Below are positions 35,137-43,910 of a stretch of DNA of 64,000 bases, one piece after another. The position numbers were made by a program, and so were the translations under genes. Below the pieces are notes generated by a model, which was not told the origin of the DNA, ran no database searches, and was given only the letters and a program-made list of their open reading frames with translations. The stretch is taken from NCBI GenBank assembly GCA_963704975.1, contig CAVPIK010000021.1, forward strand, positions 1 to 64,000. Reading direction: 5' to 3'. Position 1 is the stretch's first letter, and each line of letters opens with the position of its first letter. Source of the DNA: JAGNDO01 sp963704975. GTDB lineage: Bacteria > Chloroflexota > Anaerolineae > Caldilineales > Caldilineaceae.

Positions 35137-36729
35137 TCAAGCAGACGTAACCGCCGAGTTGTTGAAGAAGTTGAGCAGCGGCGTCGGGTAAACACCCAGC
35201 ACGAACATGCCGATCACCAGGGGCCACAAGGTCACCTTCTCGAAGAAGGCCATATCCGTCGGGCCGTCGGCGTGCTTGCCGTCGTAGGTCGTCCAATGGG
35301 TCAGTTTGGTCGGGTCGTACTCGCCCAGGAAGACATTCTGGATGATGCGCCACAGAATGTAGACGGCGGTCATCACAATGCCGATGGTGCCAAAGGCCGC
35401 CCAGTAGGGGACCAGAGCGAACGCACCTCGGAAGGTGAAGAACTCGGCCCAGAAGCCGGCCAGACCGGGCAGACCCAGGCTGGCAAAGCCGGTCACCATC
35501 ATGATGCCGTAGAAGTAGGGCGTCTTGACGCTGAGACCGCCAAACTTGGACAGTTCACGGGTGTGGGCCCGCTCGTAGATGATGCCCACCAAGAAGAAGA
35601 GGGCGCCGGTGATGATGCCGTGGTTGAACATCTGCAACGCTGCGCCGTTGATGGCCATTGCTGCGCTGTTCATCACCGCCTCTTCGCTGACCCCGCCAAA
35701 GAGGGTCATGGCGTGCTGCCACGCCTTCTGGGGTGAGCACGCTGGCCGCAGCGCCGATGCCCAACATCACATAGCCCATGTGGCTGACGGAGCTGAGTAG
35801 GCGATCAGCCGCTTCAGGTCCGTCTGGGCCACACAGACAAAGGCGCCGTAGACGATGGCGATGGCGCCCAGGGCCACCATGCCAGTGCTCCAGTATTGAC
35901 TGGCGCATTGGGGAAGGTGGGCAGGATGATGCGCAGGAAGCCGTAGGCCCCCAGCTTCAGCAGCACACCGGCCAGAATCACACTACCCGCTGTCGGGGCT
36001 TCGGTATGGGCATCGGGCAACCAGGTGTGGAAGGGGAAGCTGGGCACCTTGAAGGCGAAGCCCAGGAAGAAGCCCCAGAAGGCCAGGCTGCCCAAGGTCA
36101 GGCTTTCGAGCAAAGGGTTGCGCCTTGGCCGCTTCGATGATGTCGAAGGTGCCCGTGGCGAAGTAGACGCCCAGGATGGCCAGCAACATGGCCACCGAAC
36201 CGATCAGGGTATAGATGAAGAACTTGACCGATGCGTAGTTGCGATTCTTGCCACCCCAGATGCCGATCAGACAGATACATGGGCACCAGGCTGATTTCCC
36301 AGAAGACGTAGAAGAGCACGTAGTCCAGGGACATGAAGACGCCCAACATGCTCATCTCCAGGAGATGGAACATGATGAAGTATTCCTTGACCCGCGTTGT
36401 TGATCACCCCGGTGCTGTAGTACAGGCTCAGGGTGGAGAGCAGTGCGGTCAGGAAGATCAGAGGAACGCTAAGTCCATCAATCCCCAGGTGGAAGCTGGC
36501 GTTCAGCGATTCAATCCAGGGCAGGTTGACCGTAAAACTGTTCTCGATACCCAGGCTGGGATCGTAGGCGAAGAGCAGATAGACGCTCAAGCCCAGAGGC
36601 AGTAGGCTGGCAACGATCAGAGCCCCATTTGACGACTTTATCGCTAGAGCCGAATACCAGGGCCAAGACGCTGGTCAGCAGCGGCCACAACAATATCGTG
36701 ACGAGCACCCACTGATTCAAAGACTCCAT
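35137..36729 (-). CDS. nuoM: NADH-quinone oxidoreductase subunit M, cluster 1 (heavily frame-broken)
   Basis: Antiporter-like membrane subunit of about 527 residues after correction. ATG 36729 follows AGGAGG. Recognisable pieces in order: FHLGIDGLSVPLIFLTALLS, LEMSMLGVFMSLDYVLFYVF, SLVPMYLLIGIWGG, FKVPSFPFHTWLPDAHTEAP, VAQTDLKRLIAYSSVSHMGY, NGAALQMFNHGIITGALF and GLPGLAGFWAEF. The frame changes seven times, near 36625, 36395, 36275, 36125, 35880, 35800 and 35725; five are single extra bases and two need two extra or one missing base. All pieces lie in the right order with little loss, so this looks like sequence error rather than long decay, though decay is not excluded. Confidence 0.85.
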
Positions 36730-36839
36730 GAACTTTCCTCCTCAGTGCCGGGCCCACAGATGGGGCTGGCTGATGATAACCGTATGGTTGAACTTTGATA
36801 CAAGGTCGTGAACTATTGTAATGAACTTGATGAATGATC

Positions 36840-39062
36840 CTAGACCAGGGTCAGGATCAGGGGCATCATGTTGAAAAGCAGCCACAAGGTCAGAGCGACC
36901 ATGCCGACCAGCAGATAAACCTGCACCTTGCCGTCTTGAATGTTGCGCAAGGCAGACCCGGTACGGCTGGCTAACCAACCGGCCCCGTTCACCATGCCAT
37001 CCACCACAATGCGGTCAAACTCGGCCAACACACGTGGAAAGGGCCACGCCCAATCTGCCCACAGCGTTGACAATCGGGTCGATGACCCATTTGTTGTCCA
37101 CCAAGGCCAGGAACTTGGAGAAGGCGGGCACAAAGGCCAGAATGCTGTCCTGATAGATCTCGTCAATATAGTACTTGTGGTGCCACAACATCCACACCGG
37201 CCCCAAGAGCTTGCGCACGGGGTCAACTTGGCCTTCCTTCAACCCCTTGCCATAGACCAGATAGCCCAGGGCCAAGCCCCCCAACGCCACAACCAGGGAG
37301 ACGGTCAGGGGCACCCAGCCGAACTCAGGATGCAGGCACGTGCATTTCCAGATATTCCACGTAGGGTTCCATGAAATGCTCGATCCAGTTGGGCACCAGC
37401 CCACCGATCAACGGGAAGTCCTTGGGAATACCAATCCAGCCGCCAACTACGGCGAAGACGCTGATCAGCATCAACGGGATGGTCATGCTGGGCACGCTTT
37501 CCGGGGCATGGGCGGCCATGTCGGTGCGGGCCTTGCCCAGGAAGGTGAGGCTGATCTGGCGCATGGTGTAGAAAGCGGTCAGGAAGGCGGCCACGGCCAG
37601 GGTCCAGAAGACAACCTGGTTGCCCCCGGTCCAAGCGCTGGACAGAATCTCATCCTTGGACCAGAAACCAGCGGTCAGGATGGGGAAGCCGCTCAGGGCC
37701 AGACCACCGATGATGAACGTCCAGGCTGTGCGGGGCATTCGGCCTAGCAGACCGCCCATGTTGCGCATGTCCTGGGGATCCGCCGGGTTCAGCACACCGT
37801 CCGCTCGCTGGATCAGCGCCGGGGCGTGGTGATGATCGTCGCCGTGGTCCTCGTGGCCGTGATGGGCAGCCATGTTCCACCCCGTGGATGACGCTACCGG
37901 AGCTCAGGAAGAGCAAGCCCTTGAAGAAGGCATGGGTGAGCAGATGGAAAAGGGCCGCCACATAGGCGCCGATGCCGATGGCCGCCACCATAAAGCCCAA
38001 CTGGCTGATGGTGGAATAGGCCAGCACCCGCTTGATGTCCCATTGGGCCATAGCGATGGTGGCGGCAAAGATAGCCGTAAAAGCGCCGATAAAGGCCACA
38101 AAGGTATTGGTGCTGGAGCCGATGTGGGCCGCCTCGGCGAAGAGGGGGAACATGCGAATCAGCAGGAAGACACCCGCTGAGACCATTGTGGCCGCATGGA
38201 TCATGGCGCTGACCGGGGTCGGGCCTTCCATGGCGTCGGGCAACCAGACGTGCAGGGGGAACTGGGCGCTCTTGCCGATGGTGCCGAAGAAGATCAGGAA
38301 GGTGATCAGGGAAATCAGGGGCACGCCGGGGAAGAGGGCCAGGACGCCGATGGTGGTGTGGGACAGATGGTGCAGATTCTCCGGGGAGAAGAGTTCGCTG
38401 AAGCGCAGGCTGGACGGTTCGCTGTTGATGTAGAGCAGCATCATGCCGATGAGCATGATGGTATCGCCCACCCGGGTGGTCATGAAGGCTTTGAGGGCCG
38501 CGGCCTTGGCCGAGGGCTTCTCGAACCAGAAGCCGATGAGCAGATAGCTACACAGGCCCATGATCTCCCAGAAGACAAAGAAGGTGATCAGATCATTGGA
38601 GATCACCAGCCCCAACATGCCCACGGCAAACAGGCTGATATAGGCAAAGAAACGGCTGTAGCGAGGATCCTTGTTCTGCTGGGCGGCCACCGGATAGTCA
38701 GCCTTGCGCAGATGGCCCGGGAAGGTCATGTAGCCGCTGGAATAGATGAAGATCATCAACAACAGGAAGCTGACCATGAAGAGCATCAGCGCGTTGGCCG
38801 GATCCAAGGCATAGCCAATGGCAATCTCGCTGTCCCCCGTGGGGATGCCAAACAGCCGTTCGTTGATGGGGTGCGCGCCAAAATGATCGGTGAAGAAGGC
38901 CGAGAAGGCGATCAACCAGCCCAAAAACAGGCTGAGCGCGGCAGCGCCAATGGCGACCAGCGAACTGGCCCGCTTGTTGGCGTTGAGAAAGAGTACGATG
39001 ACCACAAAGGCCGCAAAAGGTGGCAGGGGCACGAGCCACGTCAGATTGAACATTCCCTCCAT
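36840..39062 (-). CDS. nuoL: NADH-quinone oxidoreductase subunit L, cluster 1 (frame-corrected)
   Basis: Largest antiporter-like subunit, with the long lateral helix at the C-terminus. Marks: YALDPANALMLFMVSFLLLM, FFVFWEIMGLCSYLLIGFWF, MTTRVGDTIMLIGMMLLY, GKSAQFPLHVWLPDAMEGPT, MIHAATMVSAGVFLLIR, KRVLAYSTISQLGFMVAAIG, HLLTHAFFKGLLFLSSGSVI. A His/Asp-rich loop (AAHHGHEDHGDDHHHAP) follows, then the C-terminal part with HKYYIDEIYQ. Extra bases near 37875, 37335 and 37035 break the frame. The corrected length of about 740 residues is slightly above the E. coli protein. Between it and nuoK lies a small TPR/membrane gene absent from cluster 2. Confidence 0.92.
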
Positions 39063-39202
39063 GGGACCAACCTCACTTCGGTGCTTTGGGGTGTGACATC
39101 GACACGAATTTCTCGATGCCAGTACCGGATTCTAAGCGATCGGATCGGGCAACATTACCTGCAAGTCCAACGCTGTTCAAATCAACAAAAAGATAATTAC
39201 AT

Positions 39203-39556
39203 TTACCGGCGACGGAAACTATTGATCAGATTTCCGATGCCGTAACCAACGACCAAGCCGACTGCCGCTGCTGCCAACATCCACAAATCATTGGAGAAGT
39301 TGGCGACTGAGGCTCCGGCAACACCCAGGGCTGCCCCGCCCAATCCGTAGAAGAGCAAAAAGCGCTGCTCCGCTTGACGTTTCTTGGCCTCAACCAGCAG
39401 ACCCTTAGCGTTGGGATAGGTCGGATTGTGTTTGACAATTTCCTTCAGGGCGTGAACTGCGCCGGTGAAATTGCCCTGTGTCATCTTTTCCTGGGCCAGG
39501 GTGAAGAGAACCTCACATTGTTGGTCCAGGGTTCCGTGCAGAATTTGCTTGGGCAT
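39203..39556 (-). CDS. Small TPR-like membrane protein within nuo cluster 1
   Basis: A 117-residue protein. The N-terminal 65 residues form TPR-like helices (DQQCEVLFTLAQEKMTQG, GAVHALKEIVKHNPTYPNAK, GLLVEAKKRQAEQ). Two hydrophobic segments follow (FLLFYGLGGAALGVAGAS and LWMLAAAAVGLVVGYGIGN), ending in a basic tail (INSFRRR). It starts 9 bases after the nuoK stop codon and is clearly part of the operon. No complex I subunit matches it. TPR repeats bind proteins, so an assembly or docking role for the membrane arm is possible (inference). There is no counterpart in the plus-strand cluster. Confidence 0.72.
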   Translation of the reverse strand: MPKQILHGTLDQQCEVLFTLAQEKMTQGNFTGAVHALKEIVKHNPTYPNAKGLLVEAKKRQAEQRFLLFYGLGGAALGVAGASVANFSNDLWMLAAAAVGLVVGYGIGNLINSFRRR

Positions 39557-39565
39557 GGGCGAGAC

Positions 39566-39877
39566 TTAACCCTGAAGCAGGTTGATTTCGTCCAGGTTGA
39601 CCGTCTTGCGATCTCGATAGATGGCGATAATCAGCGCCAGCCCCACGGCCACCTCGGCGGCGGCCACGGCGATCACAAAGATGGCGAACAGTTGGCCTTC
39701 CAAGGCCGCCACATTCTCCCCATAGCGCCAAAAGGCCACCAGGTTGATGTTGACCGCATTCAGCATCAGTTCAATGGACATGAGCACGGCCACAGCGTTG
39801 CGCCGAGCCAATGCACCATAAAATCCGCAACAAAAGATAAATGCCGCCAAGAGCAGATACCAACTCAAAGGAACCAT
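39566..39877 (-). CDS. nuoK: NADH-quinone oxidoreductase subunit K, cluster 1
   Basis: Small three-helix membrane subunit of 103 residues, the normal length. ATG 39877 (MVPLSWYLLLAAFIF) follows AAAGGAAC. The conserved glutamates of the proton path are visible in LMSIELMLNAVNINLVAF and VAAAEVAVGLALII. The C-terminus NLDEINLLQG is typical. It lies between nuoJ and the TPR-like gene. No frame problem. Confidence 0.95.
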   Translation of the reverse strand: MVPLSWYLLLAAFIFCCGFYGALARRNAVAVLMSIELMLNAVNINLVAFWRYGENVAALEGQLFAIFVIAVAAAEVAVGLALIIAIYRDRKTVNLDEINLLQG

Positions 39878-40037
39878 AACTGCTTTTCCCCTACTCCAAG
39901 TGACCCGGCATGATGGGCCAAATCCAAAAATAATGGTTGAGTCTATCAAATTCCGAGAGATCGACTTCACTGACTTAAGCCAAGCCGTCTCGCACAAGAA
40001 AAACCGGCCATCCGACATCGGCCAGTTTGTTCCAAGC

Positions 40038-40559
40038 CTATTTATCTCGAGCCAACATCACTGCACCGACCAGGGCAACCAACAGCAACACACCCACTGC
40101 CTCAAAAGGAATGACATAGGTGGTGGCAAAGGCAATCCCCAGGTCGGCTATCATGGTATCGACGCCTGGCAGGGTTGTGCCCACTTCGGGCCACGGCACG
40201 CTGGCCAGAATACCGCCCAAGACCACAAAGAGCAGAATGCTCATAATGGTCACAGGGAGCGCTTGGCGATTGGTGGGCGACGTATGCCCAAACATGATAC
40301 CCCGGGTCAACATGATGGCAAAGGTGATCAGGGTGGCAATCGCCCCCACATAGACCAAAATCTGGCTGATGGCCAGGAACTCCGCTTCCAAGAGCAGGTA
40401 GAGGCCTGCCACGCCAAAGAGGGTCGCCACCAAGGCCAAAGCGTTGTGAAACAGATTGCGGCTCAGGACCACAGTCAGGGCAGTCACGGCTACAAAGGCC
40501 GCCAGCCCCAGGAAGACCACTTGCTGAATGGTCGGCAAAGGGAAGGGTAGCGCTGGCAT
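40038..40559 (-). CDS. nuoJ: NADH-quinone oxidoreductase subunit J, cluster 1
   Basis: Five-helix membrane subunit of 173 residues. Marks: LSRNLFHNALALVATLFGVAG, EAEFLAISQILVYVGAIATLI (the conserved helix 3 with its pi-bulge region) and VIPFEAVGVLLLVALVGAVM at the C-terminus. In a standard operon nuoI lies between nuoH and nuoJ; here 106 bases without a coding frame separate them and no nuoI is present. No frame problem. Confidence 0.95.
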   Translation of the reverse strand: MPALPFPLPTIQQVVFLGLAAFVAVTALTVVLSRNLFHNALALVATLFGVAGLYLLLEAEFLAISQILVYVGAIATLITFAIMLTRGIMFGHTSPTNRQALPVTIMSILLFVVLGGILASVPWPEVGTTLPGVDTMIADLGIAFATTYVIPFEAVGVLLLVALVGAVMLARDK

Positions 40560-40665
40560 AGAGACTCCTCACATCCAAGACGATTTATGACCGACAGGCC
40601 CAACACTTCTGAGCCGGGAAGATGAAAACCAATGACGATCACTGGGCTGATGGAAATGCAGGCGC

Positions 40666-41887
40666 CTATTCCGAGACCACTTGCATGGTGCCGATAAGCG
40701 TGGGCGGGTCAAAGGAGCGCTTGGTGCGGACCTCTTCGCCACGAATATAGCGACCCAGCACGCTGAAGATCACACCAATAATCACCACGTTGCCGGCGAA
40801 GATCAGCAGATATTGCAGCCAAGTGCCCACGGGCAACTTGAGCACAATCGCCATCCACACAATCAGCGCCACGGTGATGGGGACCAACACCTTCCAGGCA
40901 AAGGCCATCATCTGATCCACCCGCAGACGGGGGAAGGTGCCCTTGATCCAGATCTGCACAGTGTAGAGGGCGAAGGCCTTGATAAAGAAGTAGACCAACC
41001 CCAACACCGGGCCGATATAGGGCAGATCCACAAAGGGCCCCTGCCAGCCGCCCAAGAAGAGGACCGCAGCGATGGCGGCCAACCCCCAACTGTTGAGGAA
41101 CTGGGCCAGGAAGAACATGGCAAATCGCATGCCCGAATATTCGATGTGGAAACCGGCGATCAGCTCTGATTCCGCCTCGAACAGGTCGAAGGGGGTCTGC
41201 TCCGATTCGGCCAGTGAACAGATAAAGAAGATCAGGAACGCGCCGGGCATGATAAAGCCGAACCAGCCCAGCCCCAGGTTGAAGCCCAAAGACATCGCCC
41301 TGCAACTCAGCAATCTGGTTCATGCGCATGGTGCCGGTCAGAAAAACCACGGTCAGCATGGAGAGAACCAGGGGAATCTCGTAGCTGAGAAGCTGGGCCA
41401 CCACCCGAAAGCCGGAGAGCAGCGCATACTTGTTGTTGCTACCCCAACCCGCCATCATGGCGGCCATGACGCCGATAGACCCCAGGGCCACCACATAGAG
41501 AACGCCCACGCTCAAATCCACGCCCACAATACCATTAGAGAAGGGCAAGATACCAAAGAGCATGACGATGCCAAACACCGACAGAAGGGGAGCCAAGTTA
41601 TAGGCCACGCCATCCGCGTTGGTGGGGGTGATAGATTCCTTGGACATCAACTTGGCGGCGTCGGCGATGGTCTGGAAGAGACCATAGGGGCCAAGACGGT
41701 TGGGGCCGATGCGATCCTGGATGCGCCCCAAGACCTTGCGCAAAATCCAGATCAAACCCAGAGCCAGAGTGGGTGTGAACAGGGTCAGGATCAACGCCCC
41801 AATGAGCAGGGCGACGGTAAAGGATACGTCACCGGGCAAGCCGAGGTTGGTCAACCAGGTTGTGATGGCTTCGGGCCAATTGATCAT
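40666..41887 (-). CDS. nuoH: NADH-quinone oxidoreductase subunit H, cluster 1 (frame-corrected)
   Basis: Membrane subunit that contacts the quinone site and normally docks onto NuoB and NuoD. Marks: RIQDRIGPNRLGPYGLFQTI, ADAAKLMSKESITP, GWGSNNKYALLSGFRVVAQ, and the acidic quinone-side loop LAESEQTPFDLFEAESELIA followed by GFHIEYSGMRFAMFF. In that loop the usual Arg before the TPFDL motif is Gln, unlike the cluster 2 copy (TSRSPFDL). One extra base near 41297 breaks the frame between MNQIAELQ and AMSLGFNLG. About 406 residues after correction. The start lies 10 bases after the nuoA stop codon. Confidence 0.92.
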
Positions 41888-41897
41888 GCTTTCTCTC

Positions 41898-42254
41898 CTA
41901 CTGCCACTCTAGTCCACCCTTGCGCCAGTCGTAGGCCAGGCCCACAACCAACAAACCGATGAACAGGACGACCGCCGCAACCGACGCCAGGGTTAGCTGA
42001 CCATAGGCAATGGCGATGGGAAACAAGAAAATGACTTCCAGATCAAACACAAGGAAGACCAGACCGATCAGGTAGTATTGGGCACGAAACTGCACCCAAG
42101 TGTCCCCAATGGTCTTCATACCGCTCTCGTAGATGTCGTTTTTGATCGGGTCCGGGCGTCGAGGTCCGAGCAACCAACCGATAGACACCGCAGCAATGGG
42201 CAAAATCATGCCAAAAACGCTAAGAATCAGAATAAAGGCATATTGTGACAGCAT
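41898..42254 (-). CDS. nuoA: NADH-quinone oxidoreductase subunit A, cluster 1
   Basis: First gene of the membrane-only cluster; 118 residues with three membrane helices. ATG 42254 (MLSQYAFILI) is chosen because AAGGAG lies about nine bases upstream; the frame is open for another 77 codons, but that part is a non-coding leader. The conserved acidic loop reads DIYESGMKTIGDTW, with Ser where many NuoA proteins have Cys. FDLEVIFLFPIAIAYG and YDWRKGGLEW complete the family pattern. It is divergent from a second nuoA at 42790. Confidence 0.95.
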   Translation of the reverse strand: MLSQYAFILILSVFGMILPIAAVSIGWLLGPRRPDPIKNDIYESGMKTIGDTWVQFRAQYYLIGLVFLVFDLEVIFLFPIAIAYGQLTLASVAAVVLFIGLLVVGLAYDWRKGGLEWQ

Positions 42255-42372
42255 CAATTTTGCTCCTTGGCAGTTTCTTTTTCTACTGTACGCAACGGTG
42301 AATGCGCCACCGATTTGCTGTCGCATGCACCGTAAAAGGTACGTTTGTGCGGAATAGTACAAGAGTTTGTGT

Positions 42373-42401
42373 ATAATATCATACTGAATTTCAAATGAAA
42401 A
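42373..42401 (-). promoter_or_regulatory. Sigma-70-type promoter for nuo cluster 1
   Basis: Read on the minus strand: TTTTCA (42401-42396), a 17-base spacer, then TATTAT (42378-42373). The -10 matches consensus at five of six positions. It would give a leader of about 110 bases before nuoA. Confidence 0.5.
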
Positions 42402-42478
42402 GTCTGTATGCGCCCAAAAGCCATTTCCTTCTGACAAACGGGTATCCGTTCCCTTTTTCACAAACGTTTCGCTTTTGG

Positions 42479-42507
42479 TTGACACTCATTTTACCTTGTG
42501 ATAAACT
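42479..42507 (+). promoter_or_regulatory. Sigma-70-type promoter for nuo cluster 2
   Basis: A perfect TTGACA (42479-42484), a 17-base spacer and TAAACT (42502-42507, four of six). It gives a leader of about 275 bases to ATG 42790. Confidence 0.6.
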
Positions 42508-42556
42508 GAACGAATTCTAAAATTGACGTCTGTTTCAGTAGCTTTCCTCCATTTTC

Positions 42557-42696
42557 CACGGAGCCTTTCCACAAGATTTTCCAAGGAAAGGTTCCGCATC
42601 AAAAGGCCGTCAACCAGGTCATAAATTTGCATAGGCGCGGTTTTCCGCTGTAGTCGAACCGCCACCCACAGGCTTTCTTCGGTGGGTGGCTTTTTT
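42557..42696 (+). promoter_or_regulatory. Structured leader with internal terminator, candidate attenuator of nuo cluster 2
   Basis: Three structures follow each other on the plus strand: a 12-bp stem (CGGAGCCTTTCC with GGAAAGGTTCCG, about 42557-42597), a 6-bp stem (GCGGTT 42637-42642 with AACCGC 42657-42662), and a terminator (GCCACCCAC 42661-42669 with GTGGGTGGC 42682-42690, then six T). The right arm of the second stem overlaps the left arm of the terminator, so the two cannot both form fully. No plus-strand gene lies upstream to be terminated here. That makes premature termination of the nuo message the simplest reading. I recognise no known riboswitch. Confidence 0.5.
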
Positions 42697-42789
42697 CAGA
42701 AATTTGCCCATCTGTCTCCGGTTTCTTTTTGCTTTTCGGCTGGGTTTAGCCTCTGGATTCTGACAATACTACACCTTCAGGAACAACTC

Positions 42790-43146
42790 ATGGCTATTGA
42801 CTACTTTCCCCTTCTCCTCTTGATCATCATCTCGGCTGCATTGGCCGCCATTGTGATTGGGTTGCCCCCTCTCCTTGGCCCCCGACGCAAGAACGCCCAG
42901 AAAATGGAGCCGTACGAGTCCGGGATGATCCCCTTTGGCGACACCAAGCGCAAGTTTCCCATCCAATACTATCTGATCGCCATGCTCTTTATCATCTTTG
43001 ATATTGAGGTGATCTTCTTTTATCCCTGGGCGGTGACGCTACGCTCCCTGCGCACCTTTGGCTTGGCGGCCATGGGCATCTTCTTCCTGGTCATCGTCAT
43101 CGGCTTTATTTATGAATGGAAAAAGGGCGCGCTGGACTGGGAGTAG
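42790..43146 (+). CDS. nuoA: NADH-quinone oxidoreductase subunit A, cluster 2
   Basis: First gene of the complete complex I cluster; 118 residues, three membrane helices. ATG 42790 (MAIDYFPLLLL) is chosen for the family N-terminus; AGGA lies eight bases upstream. Conserved loop: KMEPYESGMIPFGDTKRKF, again with Ser in place of the common Cys; then FDIEVIFFYPWAV and YEWKKGALDW. It is only moderately similar to the divergent nuoA at 42254, so the two clusters are old paralogues. A dispersed repeat fills the gap before nuoB. Confidence 0.95.
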   Translation: MAIDYFPLLLLIIISAALAAIVIGLPPLLGPRRKNAQKMEPYESGMIPFGDTKRKFPIQYYLIAMLFIIFDIEVIFFYPWAVTLRSLRTFGLAAMGIFFLVIVIGFIYEWKKGALDWE

Positions 43147-43151
43147 GGGCC

Positions 43152-43235
43152 ATTTTCACCGCAAAGACGCCAAGGACGCAAAGAAGACAAGATTTCTCTG
43201 CGAAATCTCGGCGTCCTCTGCGCTCTCTGCGGTTT
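43152..43235 (+). repeat. Dispersed CACCGCAAAGACGC repeat, copy B
   Basis: Starts TTCACCGCAAAGACGCCAAG and ends with CTCTGCGCTCTCTGCGGTTT. It lies between nuoA and nuoB of cluster 2, in the same family as 6897-6980 and 43806-43880. Confidence 0.7.
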
Positions 43236-43268
43236 GATATTTTTGAAATACTGATAAGGTAAACGCTC

Positions 43269-43898
43269 ATGGGTCTTGAACAACTGTTGCCGGAAGACAG
43301 TATTATTACCACAAATCTGGAAAAGCTGGTCAACTGGGGCCGGGAAAACAGCACCTGGCCCCTGCTCTTTGGCCTGGCCTGCTGCGCCATCGAGATGATC
43401 GCGGCCGGCTCGTCCCGGCACGACATCTCCCGCTACGGCTCCGAACTCTTCCGGGCCAGCCCCCGCCAGGCGGATCTGATGATCGTCTCTGGCCGGGTGA
43501 GCAACAAGATGGCCCCGGTGATCAAGCGCATCTACGACCAGATGGCCGACCCCAAGTGGGTGATCGCCATGGGCATCTGCGCCAGCGCCGGCGGACCGTT
43601 CAACAACTACGCCATCATCCAGGGCGTGGACAAGATCATCCCCGTGGATGTCTATGTGCCCGGCTGCCCGCCCCGCCCCGAAGCCCTGCTCTATGCCATG
43701 AACAAGCTGCGGGAGAAGCAGGGGACCGAGCGATTCAGCACCTATACCAATGAACTGCCCGCCCAGCGTGCCCCCATCGAGCATGGTGGCTGGTGGTGCG
43801 TCACTAAAATTCACCGCAAAGACGCAAGAACGCAAAGAAAACGTGAATCTCTGCGAACTCAGCGTGCTCGGCGGTTAATCACCTTATTTAATCTTTAG
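43269..43898 (+). CDS. nuoB: NADH-quinone oxidoreductase subunit B
   Basis: Carries iron-sulfur cluster N2 next to the quinone site. The ligands are visible: the paired Cys in FGLACCAIEM, Cys in AMGICASAGGPF and Cys in VPGCPPRPEAL. The 209 residues are longer than usual. The last 40 or so residues after HGGWW are very basic (KIHRKDARTQRKRESLRTQR) and are encoded by a dispersed repeat (43806-43880), so the original stop was probably lost by repeat insertion or lies just before it. ATG 43269 (MGLEQLLPED). No frame problem in the conserved part. This is the only nuoB in the window and is missing from the minus-strand cluster. Confidence 0.95.
   Translation: MGLEQLLPEDSIITTNLEKLVNWGRENSTWPLLFGLACCAIEMIAAGSSRHDISRYGSELFRASPRQADLMIVSGRVSNKMAPVIKRIYDQMADPKWVIAMGICASAGGPFNNYAIIQGVDKIIPVDVYVPGCPPRPEALLYAMNKLREKQGTERFSTYTNELPAQRAPIEHGGWWCVTKIHRKDARTQRKRESLRTQRARRLITLFNL
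43806..43880 (+). repeat. Dispersed CACCGCAAAGACGC repeat, copy C, inside the nuoB 3' end
   Basis: TTCACCGCAAAGACGCAAGA and CTCTGCGAACTCAGCG motifs match the other copies. It overlaps the coding frame of nuoB and supplies its basic tail. Confidence 0.65.
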
Positions 43899-43910
43899 CC
43901 GGAGTCATTC

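Noticed and set aside
35137..36729. nuoM of cluster 1 as a true pseudogene
   Set aside because: All conserved segments are present in order with almost no residue loss, and the breaks are of the same type as in clearly essential genes nearby; sequence error is more likely.
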